NCBI GenBank assembly: GCA_017893485.1
Contig: CM030361.1
Location: 137,906,461 to 137,970,460 of the forward strand
Length of the DNA stretch: 64,000 nt
Source of the DNA: Hemerocallis citrina
Taxonomy: Eukaryota; Streptophyta; Magnoliopsida; Asparagales; Asphodelaceae
Direction of reading: 5' to 3'
Positions within the stretch are counted from its first letter, which is position 1, and each line of letters opens with the position of its first letter. Of the stretch, positions 34,700 through 47,009 are shown piece by piece. Made by a program: the position numbers and the translations under genes. The notes under the pieces were generated by a model. That model saw only the letters and a list, made by a program, of their open reading frames with translations, ran no database searches and had not been told where the DNA came from.

Positions 34700-37600
34700 T
34701 AGGGATGGCAACTGGGCCGGGTCAACCGGCGGCCCACCCGTGAACCGGCCCGCGAATCCGGCCCGTCTAACAGTTTGGCGGGTTCGGGTCGAACCCGGTG
34801 AACAGTACCGGGTCGACCCGGGTCGCAAATAACGTGAATTGAAACCGCAAAAACCCGGCCCACGAACCCGTTCAACCCGCGAATTCAACCCGCCAACCCG
34901 CGGGTCGACCCGCGGGTTTCGACCCGTTGGACCCGTGCGGGTCCAATGTTCGACCCGTGATGGGTCGACCGTTGACCCGCGGGTCGAACGGTCGAAAACG
35001 GCCAGTTTTGTCCAGAACGGGCCGAACGGCTCTTTGAGCCGTTAGTTGATTTTTTTTTTTGTTTTTTCCCACATATTTACCCTATAAATATCCCCAAAAA
35101 TCTCATAAAAAATCACACCTCACTCTCTTACTCTCTCTACTATTACACATCATTTGTAAAGAATTTTTGAAGAATTGTAGTATTCATCAAACAAAGAACA
35201 AGGAGGCATATACACGATCGAATTTCGGTCGTATCGGAATCAAAATTCAACGTCTTCAACATCTTCAACTCTCTTCAACCCTCGTCAAATCTACTTCAAC
35301 CTCTTCTCAACTCTTCAATTACGGAATCGGCAAAGCGCTCTTCCATCTTTTCTATTCTATTCTTATTTTAACGGTTTTTTTTACATGCGTGTATTCCACG
35401 GTGAACGGTATCAAAATATCTCTATCTCTCTCGTTAAATTTTTTTTGCGTTGTAGTTAAAATTATTGATCGTTTTTTTGAACTTCTCTATCTCAACCCTC
35501 TTGTTTTTTAGATTTTTTTGTATAATTCACCGCTCCTACATTGTATATTTTTTTTTACATACCACATTACTACATTATGTCTAGATCACGCGGTAGCGGT
35601 CGTAGCGGACAAGATTCCTCCTCCTCTTCACGTAGGCCACCAATTGTCCCAACTAGTGAGCCCGCCCAATATTACATTGATCCTACTATAGAACAATGGG
35701 GTACACACGACGATGTTGTAGGTGACATACAATTAGAAGAAGAAGAACAACAACAAACCGAAACTACACAACCCCGTAGTAGTAGGAAAAGTAGAGGAGA
35801 AACTAGCGATTGGCATAAGTTTTATGATTATATCCCGGACGAACATACTCCGGGTATAGGTTTGAAAGTGTGTAAAACATGTAGTAAAACATACAAATTC
35901 AAGAGGGGTGACAGCACCGGTACAATTAGTAGGCACATACAACATAATCATAAAGAACTTTTTGATCAAATACAAGGCCAACAAAAAATCAACCCTAGGA
36001 CCGGTCAAGTAGATAGCCACCCTTATGATCCCAAACTTGTTCGTCGGGAAATGGCCCGATTAGTCATTAAGGAAGAGTTGCCATTTTCCTATCCCGAGAG
36101 TAGGAACTTGAAAAATTTTAATCAAACGGCCTTAAACCCTTATTTTAAAAGAATTCCGAGAAATACTTGCAAATCGGATTGTTTTAAAGTGTACATGGAA
36201 ATGAAGGACGCTTTGATTGCAATTTTATGGAGTTTAACTTGTAGGGTTAGTTTAACTTCGGATTGTTGGACGGGTGTCAACAATATTCCGACGATGAGAA
36301 TAACCTGTCATTGGATCGACAATGATTGGATTCTTCAAAAAAGAATCACATCACTTGCGTCGTTGCCGTATCCCCATAGTGGCGCTGAAATAACAAACCG
36401 TATTATAGAAATTTGTGATGTTTTTCATATTCGCGATAAAATTATGGCTATTAGTTTTGATAATGCATCTAACAACAATGTAGCAATTACTACTTTAAAA
36501 TCTGTATTAAACCCTCCATCTGACAATATTTTTCATGTTAGATGTGCATGTCATATTATAAATTTATGTGTTCAAGATGCATTAAGAATAGCTGATCCAT
36601 ATATACATAAAATTAGAAATTGTGTACATTTTATTGCATTAAGTCCAAGCATTTTACAAGAATGGAAAGCTTGGTGTTGGGTTAGAAATGTTCCTTTTAG
36701 AAAATTTCCAAAGGATGTTAGACACCGATGGAATTATACTTTTGATTTACTAAATTTTGTCACCGATTATAAAGCAGTTGTAAATGATTTTTGTATCGCA
36801 AAAAATATGCACAATTTTAAAATGACTCCCACCGATTGGTTTTTTTCCGAATCTTTGTTGAAATTTTTAGAACCTTTTAAAACCGCAACTTTAAAATTTT
36901 CAAAAACATATGAATCTACTTCTAGTAGCATTTTTATTGAATTAGTTAGCATGATGCAAATATTTAACGAAATGTTAAATGATCCCTATATTAGTGATAT
37001 TGTAATACCTGCATTTCAAAAAAATTTGAAGTATTATTTTCCTCCTCCTATGTTGATTTGTGTTGCTACTGTTATGGATCCCCGTATCAAATTAGAAGGT
37101 ACAAAGAATTTGATAGAAATGTTTTTTGGATATTTAGAGAACAATGTAGAATTAACAACTGATTGCGCTACTTTTTAAGTTCAGTTTGAATCTACGTTAA
37201 ATAACTTGTATGATTATTATGATAGACGTTTTGCTTCTAGTAGTACAACTTCTGTAGTTAGTTCTTCTTCTGGTAGTTCTAAAGGTAAGAGTAAAAGTAG
37301 AATTGGTGATAGAACATTTAGTTTACTTGAACAAATTCAATCTAAAAAATCTAGGACTAATCAACCAAATGAATTAAATTGGTATAACCAACAGGATACT
37401 GAGCCTACTCTTTCTCCACTAGATATTTTACAATGGTGGAAAGAACATGAACACACTTTTAGTATTCTGTCAATTATGGCTAAAGATCTACTAACTCCTC
37501 CTGTCTCTACAGTTGCTTCTAAGAGTGCATTTTCTACAAGTGGCAGGGTTCTATCTGATTACAGGAATCGGTTTAAGCTCGAGGCATTAGAGATGCTCGT

Positions 37601-38426
37601 TTGCACAGAAGACTGGCTGAAGGCTGAAGATAAGACGCAAGGAAAAGCACTATCAAGTTCCACAAGTGGGAGCAACTCGCCCGAAGAACAACAACAACAA
37701 CAACAATAGCTTTGCTTGTTATGTCAAATTAGAAAACTTGTACTCAATTAAAATTGTATATACGAAATATGTTATATAAAACTTATTTGTGAATTGAATT
37801 CTTCATTTCGTTATAAATTGTTCAAATTGTATAACTTAAATTCATATGAATAATATTTCAAAATTTGTTGTCAATTTCACTCTTTCAATCTTATTATTAT
37901 TATTACGATTTTTATTGTTTATTAGTATTATTACTTACTTAGTATTATAATTAAACATCATTTGGGGATATTTGAAGAATTGTAGTATTATTACTTATTA
38001 GTATTATTACTTACTTACTTATTTAGTATTATAATTAAACATCATTTGGGGATATTTGAAGAATTGTAGTATTATTACTTTTTAGTATTATTACTTACTT
38101 AGTATTATAATTTTTGAAGAATTGTAGTATTCATCAAACAAAGATATGATTGTTTGTATACATCATTTGTAAAATTATTATTATTATTATTTTAATTTAA
38201 GCTACCAAAAAAAAATTATTAAACGGGCCAACCCGCGGGTCGACTCGGCCCAACCCGGGTTGAACCCTAAAGGGTTCACGGGTTGGGCGGGCCACCCAAA
38301 CGTAAACTTAGCCCGTCCCGGCCCGGCCCGTATAAGGTTGCAACCCGGCCCGGCCCGGCTAAGTATTCGTGCCAACCCGTACGGGTTGGGCCCGGCGCGG
38401 GCCACTCGACCCGTTCGCCATCCCTA
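34700..38426 (+). mobile_element. Ac-like hAT transposon, copy 2 (3727 bp), nearly intact
   Basis: Termini TAGGGATGGCAACTGGG and, reversed, TAGGGATGGCGAACGGG, with a perfect 8-bp duplication TTGTACCC at 34692-34699 and 38427-38434. Both subterminal regions (34720-35035 and 38220-38420) are packed with CCCG/CGGGT motifs, as expected for transposase-binding repeats. TATA at 35083-35090. The spacer after the gene (37710-38220) contains a duplication of 84-bp period and a 34-base copy of the leader. Inserted in the DUF659 transposase. Confidence 0.95.
35577..37709 (+). pseudogene. hAT transposase, one in-frame stop
   Basis: Frame of 710 residues if the single stop is ignored; the hAT transposase excises and reinserts the element. 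Start chosen at MSRSRGSGRS because copy 1 begins identically. BED finger at about 76-128 (C99, C102, H120, H125). RNase H-like core from about 215 (LTSDCWTGVNN) with SFDNASNNN (about 300), HVRCACHIINLCVQDA (about 325) and HRWN (about 386). Dimerisation region in the last 90 residues (LDILQWWKEHEHTFSILS, STSGRVLSDYRNRF, LEMLVCTEDWL), then a Gln run. Codon 534 (37176-37178) is TAA, where copy 1 has TTA (Leu). All other landmarks are intact. Confidence 0.92.
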
Positions 38427-39420
38427 TTGTACCCAGTGGAATATAACCCGCAAGTGCATTGTTGTTGGCAAAAGTATAAGAACTCACATAGTATGGATTC
38501 CTTGCTAGGTTAAATGACAACCCTCATGTATAAAACATTCTTGCAATCTCTCCATGCAATTGATCTCGTGCCGCTTTCTTAAAGGCTTTTCTGATTGCAC
38601 TAAATTGGGCCACTAGTATTTGTCTTTATCCTCTTCAAATTGAAGCTACCGACAGCAAACATACTAGTAGTACTCACTAAGCCACTAGAAGATGACTGTA
38701 GCAACGACACTCTCTTTGGAGATTTTTGAGCAATTTCACCTTCGATTGTTCGTCCGCATTTTGCATTTCTACATGCTCATTCATCTTAATTCATGCACCG
38801 ATTCCGTGCCCTTGTATCTTTAACAACTGGCCTCTAAATCTTGTGTATGAACCACTATAACTCTTCTTGAAAAAACTACATTTCCACCTGACATTTTCAC
38901 CCCCACCCGTATCATTTCCTAACTTTGTGATTATGAGATGTATTACTCACACTCGTGGAAGTCATTCTAAAAAAAAAATCTATAATAAAAATTCAAAAGT
39001 ATTACAATTTATAATTAAAAATTAACAATTAACAATTAATTATGAATATGTAACATAAAAATTACAGACTTAATGGTAATACCTAGTATTGAACGAAAAA
39101 GAACTAAAAGAAAATGAACTATTAACATCTCAGTGAACTATTAAAATCTAAAAAAGGAACTAAAAAATGAACTAAAAAAAATAAACAAGACAATCTCAGT
39201 GAAATAAAAGAAAATGAACTATTAACATCTCAGTGAACTATTAAAATCTGAATATAACTGAAAGAAATGAACAAGACAATCTCAGTGAACTATTAAAATC
39301 TCAAAAAGAACTATCTCTTCAGAATTAGAATACATTAAGAAATAAGAAGAATAAACACAAATCTCAGTGAACTATTAACATCTCGGTGTTCTTTATTTTA
39401 AATTTTTAACCCATTAACCC

Positions 39421-39632
39421 ATTACTATTAACATCTCAGTGAACTACTAATCAGAATTAGATGACATTGAGAAGAATAAACACAAAGCCAGGTTGAGATT
39501 AAGTCCAAACACAAATCCATTAACCCATTACTATTAACATATCAGTGAACTACTAATCAGAATTAAAAGACATTGAGAAGAATAAACACAATGCCAGGTT
39601 GAGATTAAGTCCAAACACAAATCCATTAACCC
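39421..39632 (+). repeat. 106-bp tandem duplication in the DUF659 hAT
   Basis: Two copies sharing ATTACTATTAACAT, CAGTGAACTACTAATCAGAA and CCAGGTTGAGATTAAGTCC. It lies in the 5' untranslated part of the hAT, next to further CTCAGTGAACTATTAA repeats at 39130-39400. Confidence 0.8.
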
Positions 39633-40394
39633 ATTAACCCATTAGTTCATAGTTCATACTTCTCATTCATTCCATATTAACTCAATATTTCATTCATTGA
39701 ATTAACCAATTGTCTAATTTGTATACAGGAAGAACACGATCAAATCTTGGGAGAGAGAGATGAAGTGGTACAACGGTAGAGAGAGAGGAAGAGGCACATC
39801 AGTGGTGGGTCAGGTTAGGTCTGGCCAGGGCTTGGGAGAGAGGAAGAGGCACGGCAGCTTAGGGGAGAGAGAGATAGTAGTCAGTTGGGGCTTGGGAGAG
39901 GGAGAGAGCGGCAATGGTTGTTCGGGGCTTGGAAAGAGAGGGGGGAGTGGTTGGTCGGGCTTTTGCGGGGGGGGGGGGGGGGGGATAGCGTTGGCTAGCG
40001 GCGACGGTTGGTGAAGGCAGGCACGGCAGGCGATGAAGGGCTCAGGCTTCGGTTGGGGATTAAGGTTTGTTTTAAGGATTGATTTGTTAAAGAGAGATAG
40101 AGAGAGATCAGATCTGAAAATAAGAGAAAGAGAGAGAAAGACATATTATGTAATTTTTTCTGATAATAATTATAGTGCAAACGGGGGCACCTGCTCTCAC
40201 CCTGGGCACACCGGCTCGCACCCGAACGCACCCGCCCCAAACCTGATATATATTTTTATTTTTTCTTAATGAATTAAATGATCGAATATGCACTAGGTAC
40301 GGACCCGGGCGTACCCAAACCCATTACATACCGGGTACTGGTATGGTTCCCGTTTTTGATTACCTGTGCTTCATAGGTCGCAAATGTCCTGTTA

Positions 40395-41244
40395 GAGCAT
40401 CCACAGTCATTTCCTATATATCCCATTTTCCCATTTTATAGCAAACGAATAGCAAACGAGCACTGCAATCGTTTCTCATTTTCCTATTTTTTGGCAAACC
40501 TCCTATTCTCATTTCTCAAATATGAGAAACGAAATGAACTTTCTCAAAATATAAAGGACGGGGTATGATACCCCGTCTCTTCGATTTAATTATTTTTTAA
40601 TCGATTCAGACGGACGATCATATCCCGTCTCAGTAATTTTCAATTTTTTTTTTTAAAATTAGGTCGGACGGGGATACATACCCCGGACGGGGTATGATAC
40701 CCCGTCTCTACCATTAACGAATATATTTTTTTTAAAAAAGTCCTCAGACGGGGAATGATACCCTGTCCGGGGTATCAAACCCCGTCCCACACAAATTTCT
40801 TTTTTTAATAAACGAACGGCCCTGATTGGCCGATAAGAAGAAAAAAAAAGTCAATATAGGCTGGGCCAGGGAATGATTCCCCGGACGGGGAATGTATCCC
40901 CGTCCCACACAATGCCATTATTAGGTAGGTTTAGGTAATAATTAGGATTAGATGGTTAATTAATATAGTTTAGTTATTATTATATTATTTAATTTAGTTA
41001 ATTAATATAGTTTAATAGTTATAATAAGTAATTAACTTTTTTTAGTTTATTTGAAAGGATGAGAGACGGGGAATGATTCCCCGTCCCGCCATTTTAAAAT
41101 TAAAAACATAGGGACGGGATATCATATCCCGTCTCTAATCCAAATGAGAAAAATATAGCAAAGCACGACTGCACGATACGCATCCAATTGCTATTACTGT
41201 AGCTGCCATTTTATAAGAAATGAGAAAAACGACTGTGGATGCTC
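40395..41244. mobile_element. PIF/Harbinger-type MITE (850 bp) packed with palindromes
   Basis: Ends GAGCATCCACAGTC and its exact complement GACTGTGGATGCTC, with TTA on both sides (40392-40394 and 41245-41247). The 3-bp TTA duplication fits PIF/Harbinger movers. No transposase. Inside are a run of 21-bp palindromes of the form GACG...CGTC (see findings) separated by AT-rich spacers. Confidence 0.88.
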
Positions 41245-41527
41245 TTATAAGTTAACTATGTAGACATATCACATATAGATCATGATCATTCACTCATTGT
41301 CACATATGCACGCACCACATCACTAATTGCATAAAAATTTATTTAGGCGCACTTTATTGTTCACCAACATCTTTTGATATAAAAATATTATAATGAGTTG
41401 TATTATTGATGGATAAATTATGAAAAGAAGATTGAGCTAAATCATAATATTAAACTAATATATAAATCTATAGTTATGCAATTTATGTAAATTATCATCA
41501 GCTGCACGAGAAGACGAGCCCACAGTT

Positions 41528-42640
41528 TGTTAGAAATGAGTGTATTAACACCATTTCTGAAGTAGTTTTTGAGCAACTTTTTGAGTATGATCCTCAATGA
41601 ATTATTGAAAGATCTTGATTTATTTGTGTTCTCCTTCGTGAGTAGATTAAAATCATATATTTATTTGCTAAAAATGGCTAAGGGGTGAATGAGAAATTGT
41701 CTCTCAAAGTGAGACTCGACGTTTTCATTTCTGAAAATGGGCTGAGGGAACTTAGTCCCACATCGGAAAAATCAAAGGAATTAGAAGAGGATATATAATA
41801 AACTTTTTCTAAGTATTATAAGATAGCTAGACAAAAGGCTCTCTCTCGCGCGGGAGGGTGGGGGGGTGCAAATTTCGGACCAGATTACATGCGGCTTGCG
41901 TGCGCCCGCACGTCCTGTGGACACGAATGCCGGAATGACATAATCTCACCCTGTGTAGAGCCACTTTTTGCTACAGTTTTGATTTTTTCCTCTGTAAACG
42001 CCTGAAATAAATATTTTGTCTGTCGTTTCAGTGCAGTATTAAACATTTTGTCTGCCATTACGGTATACACATCAATTGATTGTCTGCAATGATACTGAAG
42101 CATTCAAAAGGCATTGACTACTGTCTGCCGTTAGAGTGTACGCATTCAATAGATTGTCTGCAGTTATACTAAAGACATTCATAGCCTTGTCTGTAGTTAT
42201 GTCTCTAACCATGGCCCTATAAATAGAAGTCCCCCTCGCTTTCTTCCATGCACAAAATCTCCTATCTGCCTCTCTATATTGTTCCGTTTTGTAAGTTCAT
42301 TCGGTAATTTGGTGATAGAGTTCTGACGCTACCAGTTCAAGAGCATTACGTGGTATTTGCATGAACACCTTCGTCGTTACATCCTGGGAGACAAACGCCT
42401 CAACTAGCTCCAGCACTCGGACGAGGCAAAAACTGTTTTAAGGAGATTGTGTGCTACACAAGCCTCGACGCTCCTCTGCTTTAATAATCATCTGGTTTGT
42501 AATTTTGTAAATTCATTTCCATTCAATTTTGTTTATTTGAAAGTTTTCTTCCTCTTCTCATTCTCTTCTGATTTTGTGCCTTTTAATCGTATTGGGTTTC
42601 TTTTCGAAGTATTTGTAAATAAAATCACAACACTTTTGTA
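41528..42640 (+). mobile_element. Copia 5' LTR and leader (right edge uncertain)
   Basis: Begins TGTTAGAAATGAGTG. TATA CTATAAATA at 42217-42225 is followed by AGAAGTCCCCC. No canonical initiator-Met primer site was found downstream, so the inner LTR boundary is a guess. The leader ends with TTTTGTGTATTTTTCAG (42741-42757), an acceptor-like sequence just before the gag frame. Confidence 0.5.
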
Positions 42641-42756
42641 ACAATCTTAAAACAGTTTTCAAGCCATCTTGTTGGATTTATTTCTTTTGATTCTAAGGCA
42701 CTTCTTTTCTTTTTCTTTAATTTGGAAAACTTACACTCGTTTTGTGTATTTTTCAG

Positions 42757-45700
42757 AAACGAAATTACTAATGCATCGGAGAATGTTGTTGTGCCTGAAA
42801 TGGTCCAAGTGCCGGTTGCTGATACGACACAAATACCAATTGCTGCTGTGGCACGAGTGCCAATGCCAACCGTTGTACCTGTCTCAGTCTCCCATGAGGA
42901 GAAACCTGATAAGTTCAACGGACAGAATATTAAAAGGTGGCAACAGAAAATAATGTTCTATTTGACCACCTTGAATCTTGCAAGATTCTTGAACGAAGAA
43001 GCTTCAAATCTTAAAAAAGATGAGTAAGATAACCAAGTCATCACCGCTGTGGATGTTTGGAAAAATGTTGATTACTTATGTAGTAATTACATAATGAACG
43101 GATTAGCCGATTCTTTGTATAATGTATACATTGGAAAAAGAACAGCTAAAGAACTTTGAGAATCACTAGACCATAAGTATAAAACTGAGGATGTCGGCGC
43201 CAAGAAATTCATTGTGGGCCGCTTCCTAGACTATAAAATGGTGGATTCTAAAACAGTGATCAGTCAAGTTCAAGAAATACAACTGATCTTGCATGAGATT
43301 CATGTTGAAGGTATGAACTTAAGTGAAAGTTTCCAAGTTGCATGTATAATTGAAAAATTGCCACCAGGTTGGAAAGACTTTAAGAATTTCCTAAACCATA
43401 AGTGAAAAGAAATGGGCAATGAAGATCTCATTGTCAGACTTCGTATTGAAGAAGACAATAGAGGATCTGAAAAGGTTGGATCCATCAGTCATGCAGCCAA
43501 GGAAAATATAGTGGAACATAAACAACGGTCCAACAAGCACAACAATAAGGGTCCCAAGTTGGGTCCTAAGGGAGGAATCTCCAGGAAGCCGAAGTTTCAA
43601 GGCAAGTGCTTAAATTGTGACAAGATGGGTCACAAGTCTACTGAATGCTGACTACCTAAGAACAGGAACAAATAAGCAAACATGGTTGAAGGCATTGCTC
43701 AAGATGTTTCCAATATCAATCTCTCAGCTGTGATTTCAGAGGTGAACATGATAGGTTCAAACCCTAAGAAATGGTGGATTGACATTGGAGCTACTCGACA
43801 CGTGTGCTCCAACAGAAGTATGTTCTCCACATTTGAACTAATAGAGAATGGGGAGAATATGTTTATGGGGAACTCGGCTACTTCAAAAATCAAGGGCCAA
43901 GACAAGGTGATCTTGAAAATGACTTCTGGGAAGGAACTAACTTTGAACAATGTTGCATATTTTTCTGAAATCCGCAAGAACCTTGTATCTGGTTCGTTGC
44001 TTAATAATCACAGATTTCGTCTAGTATTTGAGTCAAACGAATTTGTTTTGTCAAAGAGTGAAATGTATGTTGGTAGAGGATACATAAGTGGTGGAATGTT
44101 TAAACTCAATGTAGTGATAATGGTCAAGAATATCAATAAAGCTAGCTCTTCTACTTATATGCTTGAGTCTTCCAGTTTATGGCATAGTAGAATATGACAT
44201 GTTAATTATGATACTTTGCGTAGATTAATTAACTTAAACTATATACCAACATTCTAAATTGATTCCAAACACAAGTGTGCAACTTGTGTTGAGACAAAAC
44301 TGACAAGATCATCTTTTAAAAGTGTTGAAAGAAATACTTAACCTCTTGATCTAATTCACACTGATATTTGTGATTTGAAAATGATACAAACAAGAGGTGG
44401 TAATAAATATTTTATTGCCCTCATTGATGATAGCACAAAATTGTTATGTATATTTGCTTAAAAGCAAGGATGAAGCTATAGAAAAATTTGTTCTATAAAA
44501 ATGAAGTTGAGAACCAACTCAACAAGAAAATTAATGCATTAAGAAGCAGCCAAGGTGGAGAGTATGAATCGCTGTTTGCTGACACTTGTGCTAAGCATGG
44601 AATTATACATGAAACTACACTGCCTTATTCTCCTCAGTCCAACGGTGTTGCTAAGAGGAAGAATCGTACATTGAAAGAAATGATGAATGCAATGTTAATA
44701 GGTTCTGGTTTGCAACCAAACTTGTGGGGAGAAGCTATATTTTTGGCTAACTACCTTTTAAATAAGGTACCCAAAAAGAAAGAAGAGAAAACTTCATATG
44801 AATTAAGAAAAGGAAGAAAGCCATCCTACAATTACTTGCGAATGTAGGGATGTCTTGCTAAGGTGGCATTACCTCCACCTAAGAAAGTGAAAATAGGATA
44901 AAAAATGGTTGATTGCATTTTCATTGGCTATGCACTTAACAGTGGTGCTTATTGGTTCTTGGTGTACAAATCCGATATCACTAATATACCAAAGAACACG
45001 ATAATAGAGTCTAGAAATGCATCGTTCTTTGAAGATATATTTCCATGTAAGTCAAAGGAGGAACCAAGTTCTTCTAAACGAACACTTGAGACTATTAGTA
45101 AAGATAGTGAAGACCAAGATGAAGACGTTGAGGAGGAACCTCGATGTAGTAAAAGAACAAGAACGAAAAAAACTTTTGGTTCGGATTTCTTGACTTTTAT
45201 GCTTGAAGGTGAACCCCAAACCTTCCAGGAAACGGTGAACTCTAGTGATGGCCCTCTATGGAATGAAGTCATCAAAAGCAAAATTGATTCTATCTTGCAA
45301 AATCATACTTGGAAACTAGTGGATCTTCCACCAGGTAGTAAACCTTTAGGTTCCAAGTGGATCTTCCAGAGAAAAATGAAACTTGATGGATCAGTTGATA
45401 AATACAAGGTAAGATTTAGAATTAAAGGTTATAAACAAAAGGAATATCTTGATTACTTTGATACATATTCTCCTGTGATAAGAATAAATTTCATTAGGAT
45501 GGTACTTGCAATAGCAGCTCTGCGCAATCTTTAAGTACATCAAATGGATATGAAAACAGCTTTTCTTAATGGATATTTAGATGAAGAAATCTACATGGAA
45601 CAACTTGAGGGATTTTCAGCTCCAGGACATGAAAAGAAAGTGTGTAAACTGGTGAAGTCATTATATGGCTTGAAACAAGCTCCAAAGCAGTGGCATAAGA

Positions 45701-46707
45701 AATTTGACATTGTCATGATGACAAATGGCTTCAATATCAATGAATGTGATAAATGTGTATATGTCAAAGACACAGAAAATGGATATGTCATTCTATGTTT
45801 GTTTGTAGATGACATACTTATTATTGGAAGCAATGATAAGATGACTAAATCTATTAAAAACATGTTGAACTCGAGGTTTGACATGAAAGACATGCGACTA
45901 GCTAATGTTATATTGGGAATTAAAATTACAAGAACATCAGACAAGCTTATTTTAAGCCAGTCACATTATATTGACTATATTCTTGAAAAGTTTGATAAAG
46001 ATAATTCTGGAATTGCTAGAACTCCAATCGATCTAACTCTACACTTATCCAAGAATAAAGGAGAGAGTATTTTTTAAGTAGAATACTCTAGAATTATAGG
46101 CAGTCTAATGTACTTGAAGAGTTGTACAAGACCAGATCTAGCCTATGCAGTTAGCAAACCAAGTAGATATACGAGTAATCCTGGAAGCAAGCATTGGCAA
46201 GCAATTATAAGAGTACTGAAGTACTTATGTTTTACTCTTAACTATGAGCTGCATTATACAAGATATCTGGCTGTACTTGAAGAATACAGTGATGCAAACT
46301 AGATATCTAGTGATAATTCAAAATCCACTAGTGGTTATGTGTTTATACTAGGTGGTGCAGCCATTTCTTGGACATCCTCAAAACAAACAGTGATCGCTAA
46401 ATCCACGATGGAATCTGAATTCATCGCATTGGACAAATGTGGAGAAGAGATTGAATGGTTACGCCACTTCCTTGAGGATATTCCAAGGTGGTCAAGGCCT
46501 GTGCCCCCAATCTACATACATTCAGACAACCAATCTGTAATTTGTAGAGCACAGAGCAATATGTATAATGGTAAATTTAGACACATTCGTCGAAAATATA
46601 ATATCATTAAACAACTACTCTCTACTGGGGTTATCTCTGTGGACTATGTAAAGTCAAATGATAACATTCCAGATCCGCTAACCAAAGGGTTAAACAAAGC
46701 TAATTGA
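42757..46707 (+). pseudogene. Copia Gag-Pol polyprotein, many stops
   Basis: Gag (42757-43675) has FNGQNIKRWQQKI and a CLNCDKMGHKSTEC zinc knuckle near 43609-43650. Protease near 43775 reads WWIDIGATRHVC, where the catalytic D-S-G is D-I-G. Integrase follows (44200-44850) with HTDICD, ALIDDST, SSQGGEYES and PYSPQSNGVAKRKNR. RT (45240-45990) has WKLVDLPPGSKPLGSKWIF, DMKTAFLNGYLDEEIYMEQ, LYGLKQAPKQW and the FVDD catalytic box near 45802. RNase H (46330-46707) has [14 protein letters not shown] and ends with [10 protein letters not shown]. Stops occur after gag residue runs at 43027, 43160, 43405 and 43651, then 44197, 44341, 45534, 46077 and 46302, with a shift near 44450. No product is possible. 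Confidence 0.92.
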
Positions 46708-47009
46708 TAAATCATCAAGGAAAATGGGACTAAAGCCCATGAAAGAATAAGTGGATACAATGGACACCCAACCTAGCTGACTGGAGATCCCAAGATCTAG
46801 GTTCAAAGGGTCAACTAAATTTTAAAGATCAAGTTGGATCGCTGTGGAAATTTTTTCATGTCCATTCCCAAGATGAAATAGTGATGCCCGTAAAGTAACA
46901 GGTTAAGCTAGACTTTTAATGATTCTTATGCGTTAGATATCCAAGCAGAGTAATGCGAGTTACTCTTAACTAAGAAATTACCTATGTAAGAGGGAAGAAG
47001 GGCCGCTTC

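Larger units (their letters stand above)
26520..38965 (-). pseudogene. hAT transposase with BED and DUF659 domains, split by inserts
   Basis: Read on the minus strand: start ATG at 38965; BED finger at about 38920-38800 (VRWKCSFFKKSYSGSYTRF, second Cys replaced by Phe); ARDQLHGEIARMFYT, a stop, then GLSFNLARNPYYVSSYTFA (about 38600-38460); LRKTL at 34688-34671 continuing after the solo LTR as LQREKANIERLLQHIRDAW and GVSIVSDE (28063-27980); WTPYMMHTLNLALKNI (about 27815); SDQWTCYRDDD (about 27505); WWESIDYILSFTSLIYD (about 27440); FHCLAHDLNPR (about 27195); dimerisation region (26887-26690; SSSSCTERNWSTYSFVH); acidic tail SLSLDEPELEHV (about 26590). Stops, a one-base loss beside the Ac-like insert and a lost BED Cys make it dead. 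Confidence 0.88.
25999..40376 (-). mobile_element. DUF659-type hAT transposon, host of three nested inserts
   Basis: Ends read CTATGTAACACAG (left) and, reversed, CTATGAAGCACAG (right). Flanks GTCACAAG (25991-25998) and GTCGCAAA (40377-40384) match at 6 of 8, an aged 8-bp duplication. Without the inserts (28069-34670 and 34700-38426 plus their duplications) it is about 4.0 kb, a usual autonomous hAT size. The 5' region (38970-40376) holds no gene: it has CTCAGTGAACTATTAA-type repeats (39100-39560), a 106-bp tandem duplication (39421-39632), a GA-rich block and an 18-base G run (39967-39984). Confidence 0.85.
23925..41527 (+). mobile_element. Old long LTR (D), interrupted
   Basis: Starts TGTAATATCCTAAATTTT, similar to other gypsy LTR starts here. 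The visible pieces are 23925-25998, 40377-40394 and 41245-41527; the last contains GACGAGCCCACAGTT, resembling GACGTGCCCACAGTTTTCAG near the 3' end of the LTRs at 47010 and 53235. Landmarks include CCTCGGTCTTCGGAC (about 25665) and a hairpin-like GAGGATAAGAGATTTCCTC (25436-25454). It is split by the DUF659 hAT, the 850-bp MITE and the copia element. Its 3' end was not found beyond the copia. Confidence 0.55.

Noticed and set aside
34595..35072. Arg/Pro/Gly-rich frames at the hAT left end (also 38202-38513 and 6740-7149)
   Set aside because: Translations of CCCG/CGGGT subterminal repeats, open because the motif lacks stops.
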